A stretch of 64,000 nt of DNA from Orychophragmus violaceus (Eukaryota > Streptophyta > Magnoliopsida > Brassicales > Brassicaceae). The notes beneath the pieces were generated by a model. That model worked only from the letters and a program-made list of their open reading frames with translations, was not told where the DNA came from and did not search any database. A program made the position numbers and the translations under genes. Positions within the stretch are counted from its first letter, which is position 1. Each line of letters begins with the position of its first letter. Location of the stretch: NCBI GenBank assembly GCA_030180135.1, contig CM058232.1, positions 93,360,630 to 93,424,629 on the forward strand. The letters are read 5' to 3'. This document shows positions 9,611 through 21,000 of this stretch, piece after piece.

Positions 9611-11137
9611 ATGACTAAGACAACCGACAAACCGGGATCAAGTTCCTCCGACCCGAAAGGAAAGGGTCTAGCGGTCGAAGAAGAAGCATCACCGCCAAAG
9701 AAGAAAGCACCAAAGGCCAAGAAGAGAATCCCTACCGCAGCTGAGTACATGGCTAAGCTCAAGCATATCACCTTCTTGCCAACGCGGTACCCACACTTTC
9801 AGAGTTTAGAGGCCCTGGGTATCTTAGCCGACGTTGATGCTATTTTTGGGAACTTGGGACTCATGCACTTCTTCAGCCTCGCCAGTGTCGGCTATCAAAA
9901 CTCCGCTTGCCAATTCTTGGCAAGTCTGAAAACAACGATCAACCTGACCGAGAAGGCTTCAAAATCTCTGGAAAGCCTCGGGAAGATAGAGTTTACAGTG
10001 GCACGGAAGAAGTTCAGCATGAGCTTTGATGATATTAGTGCCCTCTTTGGCTTTGAAGATAATGGTGCGCTACCGGGAACTTTCATCTCAATCGAAAAGG
10101 GCCATATGAGGCGAATGTGGAAGATGATCTCTGATGCATTTTATAAAACTGGGTCGATGAAATCCGCAAGAATCCGTCATCCCGCCATCAGGTTTGTGCA
10201 CAAGGCACTAGCTCACACAATATTCTCAACGAAGGAAGCGAACCAGGTGACTGAAAATGAGATGAAACTGTTGTACATCGGACTGCAGGCCCTTCTGGTC
10301 ACCTTCCCGGACAGAACTCCGATACCTCCTGTGCCTCGTAGACCAAGCATGGCTGCTATTCTCGTAAAGCAGCTGATGGAACACAAGAATTGGGGATTGA
10401 CTCATAGGGATGCTGAGCCTAAATTCAACATGGGAGGAATAATCACACCTATCCTCACTGCCAAAGGAGCCAAGCTGGAAGGATCATTTGATCCGCAGAC
10501 GTATGGACAGTATACACCAATTGGATGGTTGGACTTGGATCAGTTAGCCAAGGAGCATTACTTAGGCAGTATTTCAACAGGCCAGTACACCTATCGGATG
10601 TGCTCCGACACAAAGTATGAAGAGAAGTTTCTGCTCCCCAACCCGGACATCACGAGCTTTTCCAACACGGCCAACATCAGGTTTCGGTCGCGCAAGGCAC
10701 ATGAAACCGTAATCGATTCATCATAGGGAGCTCCTGCTGGGGAGAAGGTGTATGGGCTGCACCGATATTACATCCAACCTCTTGATGATCCTATAGCAAA
10801 CAAGACTGTCCGTGCGCTAAGGGATCAGAACCGGGACTTGCAAAAACAGAACAAGTGGCACGGCAAAAACATTAAGAAACTAGCCGGCTGTCTGAAGAAG
10901 GTCACCAAGGTCCTCAAGCTCTTCGCCGGTAAGAAAGACAAGGGTAGCACATCCGCAGAAGCAGGAGTTCCGACTGATTTGGATGATGAAGTACGGGCAG
11001 CCACTGAGGAGGTGATTGCGGAGGCTGATGAGATAGTTGCGGAGACGCAAGTGGAGTACGCGCGGTACTCTATGGCTGGACACAAGCTGGGATTGATCCC
11101 GAGGTTGGCTGAGGAGCCGTACTACGAACCTCACTGA
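9611..11137 (+). pseudogene. Athila ORF-1 family protein in the envelope position (element B), one in-frame stop
   Basis: The ORF runs from ATG 9611 to TAG at 10724-10726 (371 codons) and continues in the same frame to 11137. The N-terminus is Lys, Ser and Pro rich; then come FLPTRYPHF, an RHPAIRFVHKALAHTIF block near residue 195 and LFGFEDNG, features of the Athila ORF-1 family (PF03078). The part after the stop is a predicted coiled coil followed by an acidic stretch. The internal stop is consistent with CAG changed to TAG. The position downstream of integrase is that of the envelope-like gene of Athila-type endogenous retroviruses, but I see no convincing signal peptide or membrane span. 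Function is unknown. Confidence 0.75.
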
Positions 11138-12823
11138 CACTCCAGCCACGAGGTAAGGAGAAGAAAGAGGAGAGCCATGCGGACACCATCTTGCTCCTCG
11201 TCAAACCCAACTTACTCCATGGGGGATTCGTAATCCCCGTCACACCACAACTAGCCACGTAACACTCCTTCCTTGTACATATTTCGTTTTCTTTCTTTGT
11301 TTGCATTTTGTTTGTTTTCGGTCTTTCTTCCTTGCTTAGATCACACAACGGACCGTGTGATTTAAGTTTGGGGGAGAGACCAGTTGCTAATCACGTTTGC
11401 TTTGATCTTATTTTTCGTTTGCACTTTGACTCTCATGCATTTCATTTAAGGCATATAAAAACCAAAAAAAAAAATCAAAAAATTTCAAAAAAATTTACAA
11501 AAAGAAAGCATTGTAGGATCGAGTCTAGTTCATATTGTAGGATGCATGCATTGGGGACAATGATGATTTTTCCTTGTAGAGGCTCACCAATTAAGTTTCT
11601 CGTTGCTTTAATCGATTTTCAAAACAAAGGAAAACCCATTGCTTGACTTTGAGATTCCAAAATTCCCTATCTTTGTGAAGCTTGCATGAACTTAGCTCAA
11701 TTCCGTGATATTGGACTTAATTTGACTTTGAAATATCTTGCTTAGGGGCTTGAAATGCAATCCCATGATCCTTGCCCGAGTTATGCTTTCCCTTTTACCA
11801 CTCTCTTGATTAACTCGGACAACCATTGATCTTATGATCATGGCTTCCCTTACCCAAAGACCCTAAACCTTTCCTTGAAGCCTAAATTAATTTGTGAGTG
11901 AGGCCTGTTCTTGATAGCTTTTTGCATGTGCAAAAACTTGAGAGTATCGGGAACGACAATGGTCTTTTCTCATTTTAGCTAGCTCTATTTGCCATAAGAG
12001 TCTAGCATTAGGATGGGAGATAAGTTTGGGGGAGAGATGAGAGTTAAATTGGGGATAAATATCAATGAAAAGAGTTGAAAAAGGGTTCAAAAAGAGAAAG
12101 AAAGTCACTAGGAATTCTTATAAGAAAAGAGCTATGTGCAAAAAGAAAAGAGAATCAAGTAAGTCCCCTAGGAATGAATCAAAGAGAAAGAAAAGAAAAA
12201 TCAAGTGATGAGGGGGATATGTTATGAAAAAGAATGCTCAAGAGTGAAAAAGGATAGAAAATCAGTCAAGAGTTTCCTAGTTGACATAAAGAAAAGAATG
12301 AAAAGGCAAATGGGGTGAGTGTTTGTTGAAAAGTTTGATCATGGTTGGGGTCTGGTGAGTGTTTGCTTTTGAAAATGGGATTATATAGAGAAATCTTCTA
12401 GGGATTGGGTAGAACAATGAGAAAAGAACTTTGTATGAATGGATTTTTCCCTTTCTTAGATAGATTTTGTGTAATGTCATTTGCTCCTATTCTTGAGAGT
12501 TAACCACCTCCAAAGACACTACTAAGCCACCTCAAATAGCCTCTCTTGAACCTTGCCGATTGGGATTGATTGATTGCCCCTATATGAGATCGCACTTAAC
12601 TTTTAATGAATGTAAGGAATTGAGTTGATGATTGCTTGTGTTCTATAGGATCTCGGGAGTTAGAGTAGGGATTGAGGGAACGGTAATGTGGAAGTACATG
12701 GATAGTCAATGTGATTAGAGCAACTTGTAACTTCTTTGAAAGACCTTGTGTCTTGTTGTGAGTTTTGTGGTTTTGAGTCCCCGCCTTTAAACCTTTCTCC
12801 CAAATTGTTTTGATTTTCTTATG
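11138..12823 (+). other. Athila B 3' noncoding region with extra polypurine tracts
   Basis: No supported gene. AAGTTTGGGGGAGAG occurs near 11366 and 12022, the same tract that lies next to the LTR at 12848-12860. The rest is AT-rich filler typical of Athila 3' regions. Confidence 0.6.
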
Positions 12824-12861
12824 CTTGCTTGTGGACAAGCAAGATTCAAGTTTGGGGGAAT
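12824..12861 (+). other. pre-tract hairpin and polypurine tract of Athila B
   Basis: CTTGCTTG (12824-12831) pairs perfectly with CAAGCAAG (12836-12843) around TGGA. The tract AAGTTTGGGGGAAT follows and abuts the LTR start at 12862. D and C have the same hairpin at the same place. Confidence 0.65.
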
Positions 12862-13763
12862 TGATATTCATACATTTTCATGCATTTAGACTTGTGTTTT
12901 GTTCTTGTTTCAACTCCTTTTCACTTTCATTTGTGCCACTTTATTGTCATTTGTTGCATTTAGAGTCTAGGAGCATCTAGAGTTAGGATTTAGCATTCTA
13001 GGATGTTTTTGGAGTGTTCTTGGTGTTTTTCAGGTGCTTTGGAGTTTAGGTTTGGCTAAAGTGCAAGATTGGAGCTCAAAGGATGAAGAGGAGAAGGACA
13101 GGAAGTCAATATCGGCTTGTGTACCGGCTTGGAGGCCGATACATCATGCCCTGAAGATCACGAAGAAAACAGAGACTCGTACCGGCTTGTGTATCGGTTG
13201 GCGAAGCCGATACACCCTCTCGACAAAAATGCACAAAACGGACAGAGACTCATACCGGCTTGTGTATCGGGTGCCAAGCTGATACACTCTCTCGGCCAAG
13301 AAGAATCAGAAGAGACAGAGAGCCATACCGGCTTGAATATCGGCCACCAAGCCGATACGCTTCCATACGAACATGTTTTGATCCAATTGGACCGGGTCAA
13401 CACCCAGTTTGTTCCGGGTTGACCCGGTTCGACACTGTTCACTATTTAAGCCCAAAAATCTAATTTTTGTGCTCTCTTAAGCTTGTTTTTGTTTCAAAAC
13501 CCCTTTTGTAAGAACAAGTTTGAATCTTTGTTAATCTAAGTACTTCTTTTGTGATTTCTTCTCTACATATTCCTCTCTTTCTCTAATCTTCAATGATTAA
13601 CACTATCTCTATGGGTTTTGTTAATCATAGCATGATTAGTGAGTAGTTTCTCATAGGGTTTATGGGTTAGGTAGGATTTGGTTGATTAGGGATGATTAAT
13701 GGATGTCTAATGTTTATCTATCTTAAATCTCTTCTATCTTAGTGTTCTTAATGCCTAGTTAAC
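12862..13763 (+). repeat. 3' LTR of Athila B, left part
   Basis: It starts TGATATTCAT directly after the polypurine tract and runs to the insertion point of D. TTAAC at 13759-13763 is the left target duplication of D. The continuation is at 23626-24215; total LTR length is about 1.49 kb. Confidence 0.85.
13111..13360 (+). repeat. four tandem copies of the 70-73 bp Athila B unit in the LTR
   Basis: Units start near 13111, 13181, 13254 and 13327. Each carries CCGGCTTG (or TCGGCTTG), then ATCGG, then AAGCCGATAC or a close variant. They are related to the three units at 8531-8726, so the same motif sits both after integrase and in the LTR. Confidence 0.8.
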
Positions 13764-14981
13764 TGATATATCATGGTTTTTACTAGTTTTAGACCATGAT
13801 ATAAGTATGTTTTAGAGTCTTTTTGTGTTCTTTTAGAGTCTATTACAGGTATAATCAGGTTTGGAGCAGAATTGGAGATATTGGAGCTTTTTGGAGATTT
13901 TTGGAGTGTTTGGCCGAGAGCTTGATCTCACTGTCCAGAAAACAGGATTGCATCGACCGACACACATTGTGCATCGGTCGACACACAAGCGAGATGGGCC
14001 AGACTCGGCGGTTTAATGAAGAATGAAGATATTACACTTTGGCCCAGAAGTTTCCAGTATATACAAAGAAGCCCCAGCCGAGATTTAGCCTATATAATTA
14101 GGATTTTGGTATTTTATTTAGATACGCTTTTGATACGCTTACACATTCTATCATAATTAAGAGCAGAGAGTTTTTAGAGCTTTTTGGGGCTGATCTGATC
14201 CTGTACTTCATTTTTATTTTGGAGAAGATTTCGAACCCCTTTACTTATTTAATCTCTTTTATGATATCTAATTATTCATTGATTATGTTTTCATTATCTA
14301 TGTCTGAGTAGATTCATAGTTAGGTTTAGGGTTTCTCATTAAGGATTTCATGATTTGCTAGACTTGTTTAATTCAGTTAAGGATTCACATGAATAGAATG
14401 TTCTTCGATATAAATTGTGTTTAATGCTAGTTCTAACCTGATCAATTAGAATCTAGATCTTAGGTTGCTAAATACGACACGAAAGTGTGGTTTAGAATCT
14501 GAACTATTTAGGTTGAGCAATTAAACTTCTCGCAAAGGAATTTTGTTTAGTTTAATTGTGAACATATCGAACTTGAAATTAATGCTGGTTTAATCTGTTA
14601 GTAATTGCAAAGGAATTTGGATTGCTGCACTTAGACTTAGAGAATTCTAGCAAAGACAGTTGGTTAATTCTATATCCGTGATTTGAGTTCTATAACTGTG
14701 CTTAATTAGATCCTGACCGAATGATTTGTCTGCTTGTCTGATTTCCTGAGAACGCCCTAGACTTAGCGCCCTTAATTAACTGTTTCCACAACCGATAATC
14801 CTGCTACTTGTTTACTTTCTAGCACTGCTATTTAGTTTACTTCACATTGCTTTCTTCTTAGTTTAAATCTCTATAGTTCTTAATCTATCGAAACCAGAGT
14901 CTCTGTGGATTCGATACCCTATATACTACAATCACTTAACTGTGCACTTGCAGTAGAATAGGATTAAAACCTGACCTATCA
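13764..14981 (+). repeat. 5' LTR of Athila D
   Basis: TGATATATCA at the start and CCTATCA at the end give TGATA...TATCA ends; 1218 bases. It carries a pair of GACCGAC/GGTCGAC motif sites at 13951-13985. It contains 33 bases (14717-14749) absent from the 3' LTR. Confidence 0.95.
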
Positions 14982-14987
14982 AGTTTT

Positions 14988-15005
14988 TGGCGCCGTTGCC
15001 GGGGA
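14988..15005 (+). other. primer binding site, tRNA-Asp
   Basis: TGGCGCCGTTGCCGGGGA begins six bases after the LTR and is complementary to the 3' end (with CCA) of plant tRNA-Asp(GTC). This is the primer of Athila elements. Confidence 0.9.
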
Positions 15006-15119
15006 CTCTTAGAGTCTTCGATAGGATCGAACTTAGAGTTTTTACTAGGATTTTTTTTTTTTTTTTAGTTACTAATTTTTCTCTGTTTTCTCTCTGTCGC
15101 AGGTACCGATTTCGCATAG

Positions 15120-15205
15120 CGTCGATCGTTGCACCTTTGTGTCGATCGTCACTAGGCGATTCTGAGATTGAATCGATCGTTGCACTGATAGCATCGATCG
15201 TTGCT
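15120..15205 (+). repeat. cluster of four CGATCG-type motif sites in the D leader
   Basis: Two pairs of GTCGATCGTTGC-like sites, about 20 bases apart within a pair, are separated by AGGCGATT. The same cluster, in the same place before gag, occurs in element C (44856-44940). Confidence 0.75.
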
Positions 15206-15224
15206 TGACGATTACAGACAGTTT

Positions 15225-16571
15225 ATGCAGACGCGTGAAACTAGAAGTAATCAGAACTTGAACCTCGTTAATCTCGGACTTGACGAACTTGGACGACTAG
15301 AGAGGACTAACAGAAGAGAAAGAAGAGCAAGGATGGTGGTACAAAAGGTAATCATAATGCCTGATGCTCAAGGTACCCTGAGGGACCGAGACAACAATCC
15401 GTACAATGCTGCTGGGAAACGGGTTGATGCTGAAGGGAACGTAATCCCTGATCCTCCTGAGCAACCACAACAGGAGCAGAACCAAGGCCAAGGACAGAAC
15501 CAAAATAGACAGATGATAGTCCATGAGAGGACTTTAGCTGACTACAACAGACCTGATGAGTTTCATGCAAACCGGTCAGCTCTTGTAATGCCTGGTTTTG
15601 AGAGGAATGATTTTGAGATCAAAACCATATACTACTCGCTGATGAAGCAAAATTCTTTCCATGGTCATCCGTCGGAGCAGCCTATGGATCACATTGATCA
15701 GTTTGAGGACATAGTCACTGGCATGAAGTATGATGGAGTATGTCAGGATTATCTGTTTCTCAAGCTCTTTCCATACAGTCTCGCTGGAGACGCTGCTGCA
15801 TGGCTGAAACAACTGCCACCTGGGCAGTTTGATACTTGGGCAGCCCTGAAGAGTGAGTTCCTGCGTCACTTCTACGATGATGCACGTTCTGATCAGTCCA
15901 GACAGGACATACTCACCTTTTCCCAAGGTCCTACTGAGCCTCTTAAGACTGCCTGGATGAGATTCAAGAAATACCAACGTGACTGCCCACACCATGGATT
16001 CACTGAGGTAACACTTTTAGGCATCTTCTTTAGAGGCATAGATCTTCCATATCAGACTGCGTTGGACAACTCTAGCAATGCCAACTTTAACACTAGGACT
16101 CCTGCTCAAGCTAAGCAGTTGATTGATAACTTAGTGAGCAGCAACAGTTGCAAGACTACTGATGAGAGGAGGAAGAGATCTGGTGGAAAGGTAGAGAATT
16201 TGGAGATTGTTGATATTAGATCTAAGCTGGACACAGTTTGTAATCTTCTAGCTGGTAAGAAAGCTGTCCACTTTTCCCAAGATGTTGAGGTAATTCAGAC
16301 TGAGGAGGACACTCAGGAAGAAGATGTGAATTACATAGGAGGATCTGGATTCCAAGGTAATAGATTTGGTAATCAGCAGGGAAACAGGTTCTTCAATGGA
16401 GGACATAAGAGCGCCTTTACAGGCAATCAGAACTCCTCTAGCTTTGGACAGACTAGTGGTTTTCAGAAGCCTTTTGGACAAGGTACTCAGAGAACCTATG
16501 GATCATCTTCTTACCAAGCGCCTCCTGCAGCTACTGCTCATGAGAGTAAGATAGAAGCAATGATGGAATAG
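15225..16571 (+). CDS. gag: gag (Athila D), ends at a TAG also present in element C
   Basis: The first ATG in frame is at 15225 (MQTRET); an in-frame TAG lies upstream at 15189. The capsid-type retrotransposon gag domain spans roughly residues 130-300, with the MKYDGVCQDYLFLKLFPYSL and AAAWLKQLPPGQ region, then FLRHFYDDARS and FSQGPTEPLKTAWMRFKKYQ. A Gly, Asn and Phe rich segment follows. The frame stops at TAG 16569-16571 after EAMME and continues open without shift to 18002. Gag forms the particle core. The stop lies at the same codon in the independently inserted element C. Confidence 0.85.
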   Translation: MQTRETRSNQNLNLVNLGLDELGRLERTNRRERRARMVVQKVIIMPDAQGTLRDRDNNPYNAAGKRVDAEGNVIPDPPEQPQQEQNQGQGQNQNRQMIVHERTLADYNRPDEFHANRSALVMPGFERNDFEIKTIYYSLMKQNSFHGHPSEQPMDHIDQFEDIVTGMKYDGVCQDYLFLKLFPYSLAGDAAAWLKQLPPGQFDTWAALKSEFLRHFYDDARSDQSRQDILTFSQGPTEPLKTAWMRFKKYQRDCPHHGFTEVTLLGIFFRGIDLPYQTALDNSSNANFNTRTPAQAKQLIDNLVSSNSCKTTDERRKRSGGKVENLEIVDIRSKLDTVCNLLAGKKAVHFSQDVEVIQTEEDTQEEDVNYIGGSGFQGNRFGNQQGNRFFNGGHKSAFTGNQNSSSFGQTSGFQKPFGQGTQRTYGSSSYQAPPAATAHESKIEAMME

Positions 16572-18002
16572 ATGCTGAAAGGCCAGACTAAGAATGCCGC
16601 AGACCTCGATAAGAAGATAGGTAATGTCTATGAGGATCTGAACGGGAAGTTTGAAAACCTGAGCACACACATGAAGGAGCTTGACGCTAAAGTTGCAAGA
16701 ACTGCTGGATATGCTCAGAGGGAAGATGAATATCTCCCAGGGCGAACTAATGCTAATCCCAAGTATCAATGCAATGCAGTGACATTGAGAAATGGTAAGG
16801 AGCAACTGCCTGGCCAGAAAAAGCAGTTGAGTGTCGAAGAACTCGTGGAAATTGAAGAATTGGAAGATGAGATCCGTGATATTCGCAATGCATCGATCGA
16901 CGCCACTCAGCAACGGTCGATGCAAAGCGAAAACGAAGAACCTGTCGTAACAAAGTCGCCCAGCAACGATCGATACAACGCCAGTGACGATCGACGCAAG
17001 GCGACTGCAGAGAGTTTAAGACCAGAGAAACCGAAACAGTCGACCGAGAGGGTTTACAAGCCTAAGGTACCTTATCCCAAGAATTCCAGAAAAGCTAAGA
17101 ATGATAAGCAGTACGCAAAGTGCCAAGAGTTTATTAGAAAGGTGAAAGTCGAAGTACCTTTGATTGACTCTATGGAGACCTCTCCTGTGATGAAGAGATG
17201 TCTTAAGGATTTAATTGCTGGAAAGTGGTCTAATGAGGAGAGTGTAATGATGATCAGCGAGGTGTGTAGTGCAGTAATTCAGGGCAGAATTCCTGAGAAG
17301 TTGAAAGATCCAGGAAGCTTTGTGTTGGATTGTGCTATCTACATGGAAAGATTCGAAAGGTCCCTATGTGATCTTGGTTCCAATGTGAATCTTATGCCTT
17401 TCTCAGTTGCCAAGAGGCTCGGAATGACTGACTTTATACCCACTAGGATATCACTGGTTTTGGCAGATAGAACGATCAGAATTCCCGAAGGATTATTGGA
17501 GGATGTACCTATAATGATTGGCCAATGTGTGATACCTACTGATTTTGTGGTTCTGCAGTATGGAGAGGAACCAAAGGATCCACTGATTTTGGGCAGGCCT
17601 TTCTTAGCTACTGCTGGTGCGATGATTGACTGCCAAGGAGGTAGAATAATTCTGAATGTGGGTGATCTGAAGATGAGTTTTGATATGGACAAACTGGTGA
17701 AGAGACCAACGATCGACGGACAGACCTTCTATGTGGACACACTAGGTGATTTGGCTGCAGAATACTTTGACAAGTCACACGCTGAAGATCCACTAGAAAG
17801 AGCTTTACTGAGCTCTATAATGGAGCTGGAATACTTGCAGAACGAGCCCGCAATGTGCTATGCAAGGCTAATGGATTCTGTTGAAGCAGTAATGCAGGTA
17901 GAAACATCAGACGTGACGATGCAACGATCGACACCAACTAGGCATCGGTCGTTGCAAGTCGACAGGGACTGGGCAGAGGAAAAGCTCCGGAGATTGAGCT
18001 GA
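16572..18002 (+). CDS. gag C-terminal part and protease (Athila D)
   Basis: The frame is continuous with gag after the TAG. Residues 1-180 are a charged linker with motif-encoded stretches (ASIDATQQRSM). The aspartic protease follows: CDLGSNVNLMP near residue 267, where Athila enzymes have DLG in place of DTG, and LILGRPFLATAGAMID near 345. The frame ends at TGA 18000-18002. The RT frame that continues the polyprotein is a different one, so a single-base change or shift lies in the motif-rich segment 17900-17995. I see no standard slippery heptamer there. Confidence 0.8.
   Translation: MLKGQTKNAADLDKKIGNVYEDLNGKFENLSTHMKELDAKVARTAGYAQREDEYLPGRTNANPKYQCNAVTLRNGKEQLPGQKKQLSVEELVEIEELEDEIRDIRNASIDATQQRSMQSENEEPVVTKSPSNDRYNASDDRRKATAESLRPEKPKQSTERVYKPKVPYPKNSRKAKNDKQYAKCQEFIRKVKVEVPLIDSMETSPVMKRCLKDLIAGKWSNEESVMMISEVCSAVIQGRIPEKLKDPGSFVLDCAIYMERFERSLCDLGSNVNLMPFSVAKRLGMTDFIPTRISLVLADRTIRIPEGLLEDVPIMIGQCVIPTDFVVLQYGEEPKDPLILGRPFLATAGAMIDCQGGRIILNVGDLKMSFDMDKLVKRPTIDGQTFYVDTLGDLAAEYFDKSHAEDPLERALLSSIMELEYLQNEPAMCYARLMDSVEAVMQVETSDVTMQRSTPTRHRSLQVDRDWAEEKLRRLS
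16890..16999 (+). repeat. four CGATCG-type motif sites inside the gag-protease linker
   Basis: CATCGATCGACGC, CAACGGTCGATGC, CAACGATCGATAC and GACGATCGACGC occur in 110 bases and are translated as Ser-Ile-Asp and Arg-Ser-Met stretches. Two more sites are at 17923-17955. Confidence 0.75.
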
Positions 18003-21000
18003 AACAACTTCCATCCGGGCTGAGGTACGCATTTCTTGGACCGAATTCAACTTATCCAGTGATTATTAATGCTATTTTGAACAAGGCAGAGCTCACTTTA
18101 CTGCTAAGCAAGCTGCGCAAGCATCGCAAAGCTCTTGGCTATTCTCTTGATGACATTTCAGGTATCTCTCCAGAGCTGTGCATGCATCGGATACATCTTG
18201 AGGACGAGTCTAAGACATCTGTAGAGCATCAGAGAAGGCTTAATCCTAATCTACAGGAAGTGGTTAAGAAGGAGATTATGAAACTCCTGGATGCTGGGAT
18301 CATCTATCCTATTTCAGACAGTGATTGGGTGAGTCCAGTCCATGTAGTGCCTAAGAAAGGCGGAGTTACAGTAGTGAAGAATGAGAAGAATGAGCTGATC
18401 CCTACTAGGACTGTGACGGGACACAGGATGTGCATAGATTACAGGAAACTCAATGCTGCAACAAGGAAGGATCATTTCCCTTTGCCTTTCATTGATCAGA
18501 TGCTGGAGAGGTTACCAAATCACCCTTACTATTGCTTCCTCGATGGATACTCAGGTTTCTTTCAGATTCCTATCCACCCAGAGGATCAGGGAAAGACCAC
18601 CTTCACTTGTCCATATGGCACATTTGCTTACCGTAGGATGCCCTTTGGACTCTGTAATGCGCCAGCCACCTTCTAGAGATGCATGATGTCCATCTTCACT
18701 GACATGATTGAGGACTTTATGGAGGTATTTATGGATGATTTTTCAGTTTATGGGTCCTCCTACAATGAGTGCTTAGATAATTTATGCAAGGTTCTAACTA
18801 GATGTGAGGAAAAGCATTTGGTCCTTAACTGGGAAAAGTGTCATTTCATGGCCAGAGATGGTATTGTACTTGGACATAGAGTGTCTGAAGCAGGGATCGA
18901 GGTAGACCGCGCTAAGATTGAGGTTATGACCAGCCTTCAGGCACCTGATTCAGTTAAGTCTATAAGAAGCTTTCTTGGACATGCTGGCTTCTATAGACGG
19001 TTCATCAAAGACTTCAGTAAGATTGCTAGGCCACTAACTGCTTTGTTGTGTAAGGATACCAAATTTGAGTTCAATGCAGATTGTCAGACTGCATTTGAAC
19101 AAATCAAGCAAGCATTAGTGAGTGCTCCGATAGTTCAACCACCGGATTGGGATCTACCTTTTGAGGTTATGTGTGATGCAAGTGACTATGCTGTAGGAGC
19201 TGTTCTGGGGAAGAAGAAGGATAGAAAGCTTCATGCTATCTATTATGCTAGTAGGACATTAGATGATGCACAGAGAAACTATGCCACCACAGAGAAGGAG
19301 TTGTTGGCTATTGTCTTTGCATTTGAGAAATTCCGCCCCTATCTTGTTGGCTCCAAGGTGATTGTACATACTGATCATTCAGCCCTGAAGTATCTGATGC
19401 AGATGAAGGATGCTAAGCCAAGATTGTTGAGATGGATTCTGCTGCTTCAGGAGTTTGACATTGAAGTGAGGGACAAGAAGGGGGTTGCGAATGGAGTTGC
19501 TGATCACCTTTCAAGGATGCTGGTTGAGAAAGACGTGCCCATCAATGATTATCTACCTGAGGAAAACGTCAATATGGTCGGTACAGTGTTTCGGACGGAT
19601 TTGGGCAGAGAGTTGCCGACCTGTCGGGATAATCGCTCAGCATCGATCGATGCCACATTGGCAACGGTCGATGCAAGTATCGGGGAAGCAACGATCGACA
19701 CATGCACATGCAACGGTCGATGCAGACCTGATACGAACCCATAATCTTTAAGGATCCGAATTGGGAACTATGATTTCAAAATTGCTGCTGTAGCAACCAG
19801 TGATCGACCCTGGTATGCAAATATAGCTAATTACCTTGCTGCTGAGACTGAACCAGATGATTTAAAGGGTTATGCAAAGAAGAAGTTCTTCAGGGAGCTT
19901 AGACGATACTACTGGGATGAGCCTTATCTCTACAAGCACTGTTCAGATGGTCTTTACAGGAGATGCGTTGCCGAATCAGAGGTTCCAGACATCTTATTCC
20001 ATTGTCATGGATCAGATTATGCTGGACATTTTGATACATTCAAGATTGTGTCTAAAGTTCTGCAAGCAGGTTTCTGGTGGCCTACAATGTTTAGAGACAC
20101 TCATTCTTTCATCTCTCAATGTGATGCCTGTCAGAGGAGAGGGAAGATCAGCAAGAAGCATGAGATGCCTCAGAACTTCATTCTGGAAGTTGAGGTTTTC
20201 GATTGCTGGGGCATAGATTTCATGGGTCCTTTTCCCTCATCCTATGGGAATAAGTTCATCTTGGTTGATGTGGACTATGTGTCTAAATGGGTGGAAGCAA
20301 TAGCTAGTCCAACCAATGATTCTTCGGTGGTCATTAAGCTGTTTAAGACCATCATATTCCCTAGATTTGGAGTACCTCGGATAGTAATCAGTGATGGAGG
20401 ATCTCACTTTATTAATAAGGTCTTCGAGAAGCTACTAAGGAAGCATGGCGTTCATCACCGGGTTGCTACTCCTTATCACCCTCAGACTAGTGGACAAGTT
20501 GAAGTCTCTAACAGGCAAATCAAAGAGATCCTAGAGAAGACTGTGGGGAAAACGAGAAAGGATTGGGCTGCTAAGTTGGACGACGCATTATGGGCTTACC
20601 GGACTGCATTCAAGACACCACTTGGAACTACTCCGTTTCATCTGTTGTATGGAAAATCATGTCATCTGCCGGTGGAACTCGAGCACAAAGCAGCATGGGC
20701 TGTAAAGCAGATGAACTTTAATCTTAAATCTGCTGCAGAGAGGAGATTGGTGCAGCTTAATGAGTTGGATGAGATTAGACATTTTGCCTATGAGAACTCA
20801 AAGCTGTACAAGGAGAGGACTAAGGCTTATCATGACAAGAAGATTGTCTCCAGACAATTTGAGCCTAATGATCAGGTACTTTTGTATAACTCTCGTTTGC
20901 ATTTGTTTCCAGGTAAGCTGAAATCAAGGTGGTCCGGTCCTTTCACGATCAAAGAGGTGCGTCCATATGGAGCTGTCGTTCTAACCAGCAAGGAAGGTAA

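Noticed and set aside
9611..11137. Genuine viral envelope glycoprotein
   Set aside because: I see no signal peptide, Cys pattern or clear membrane span; only the position resembles env, so I describe it as an envelope-position ORF.
14988..15005. tRNA gene fragment
   Set aside because: Only the 18 bases complementary to the tRNA-Asp 3' end are present, next to an LTR; it is a primer binding site.
17900..18000. Programmed frameshift between protease and RT in Athila D
   Set aside because: The frame changes here, but I see no slippery heptamer and the segment is motif-rich and variable; a simple indel is more likely.
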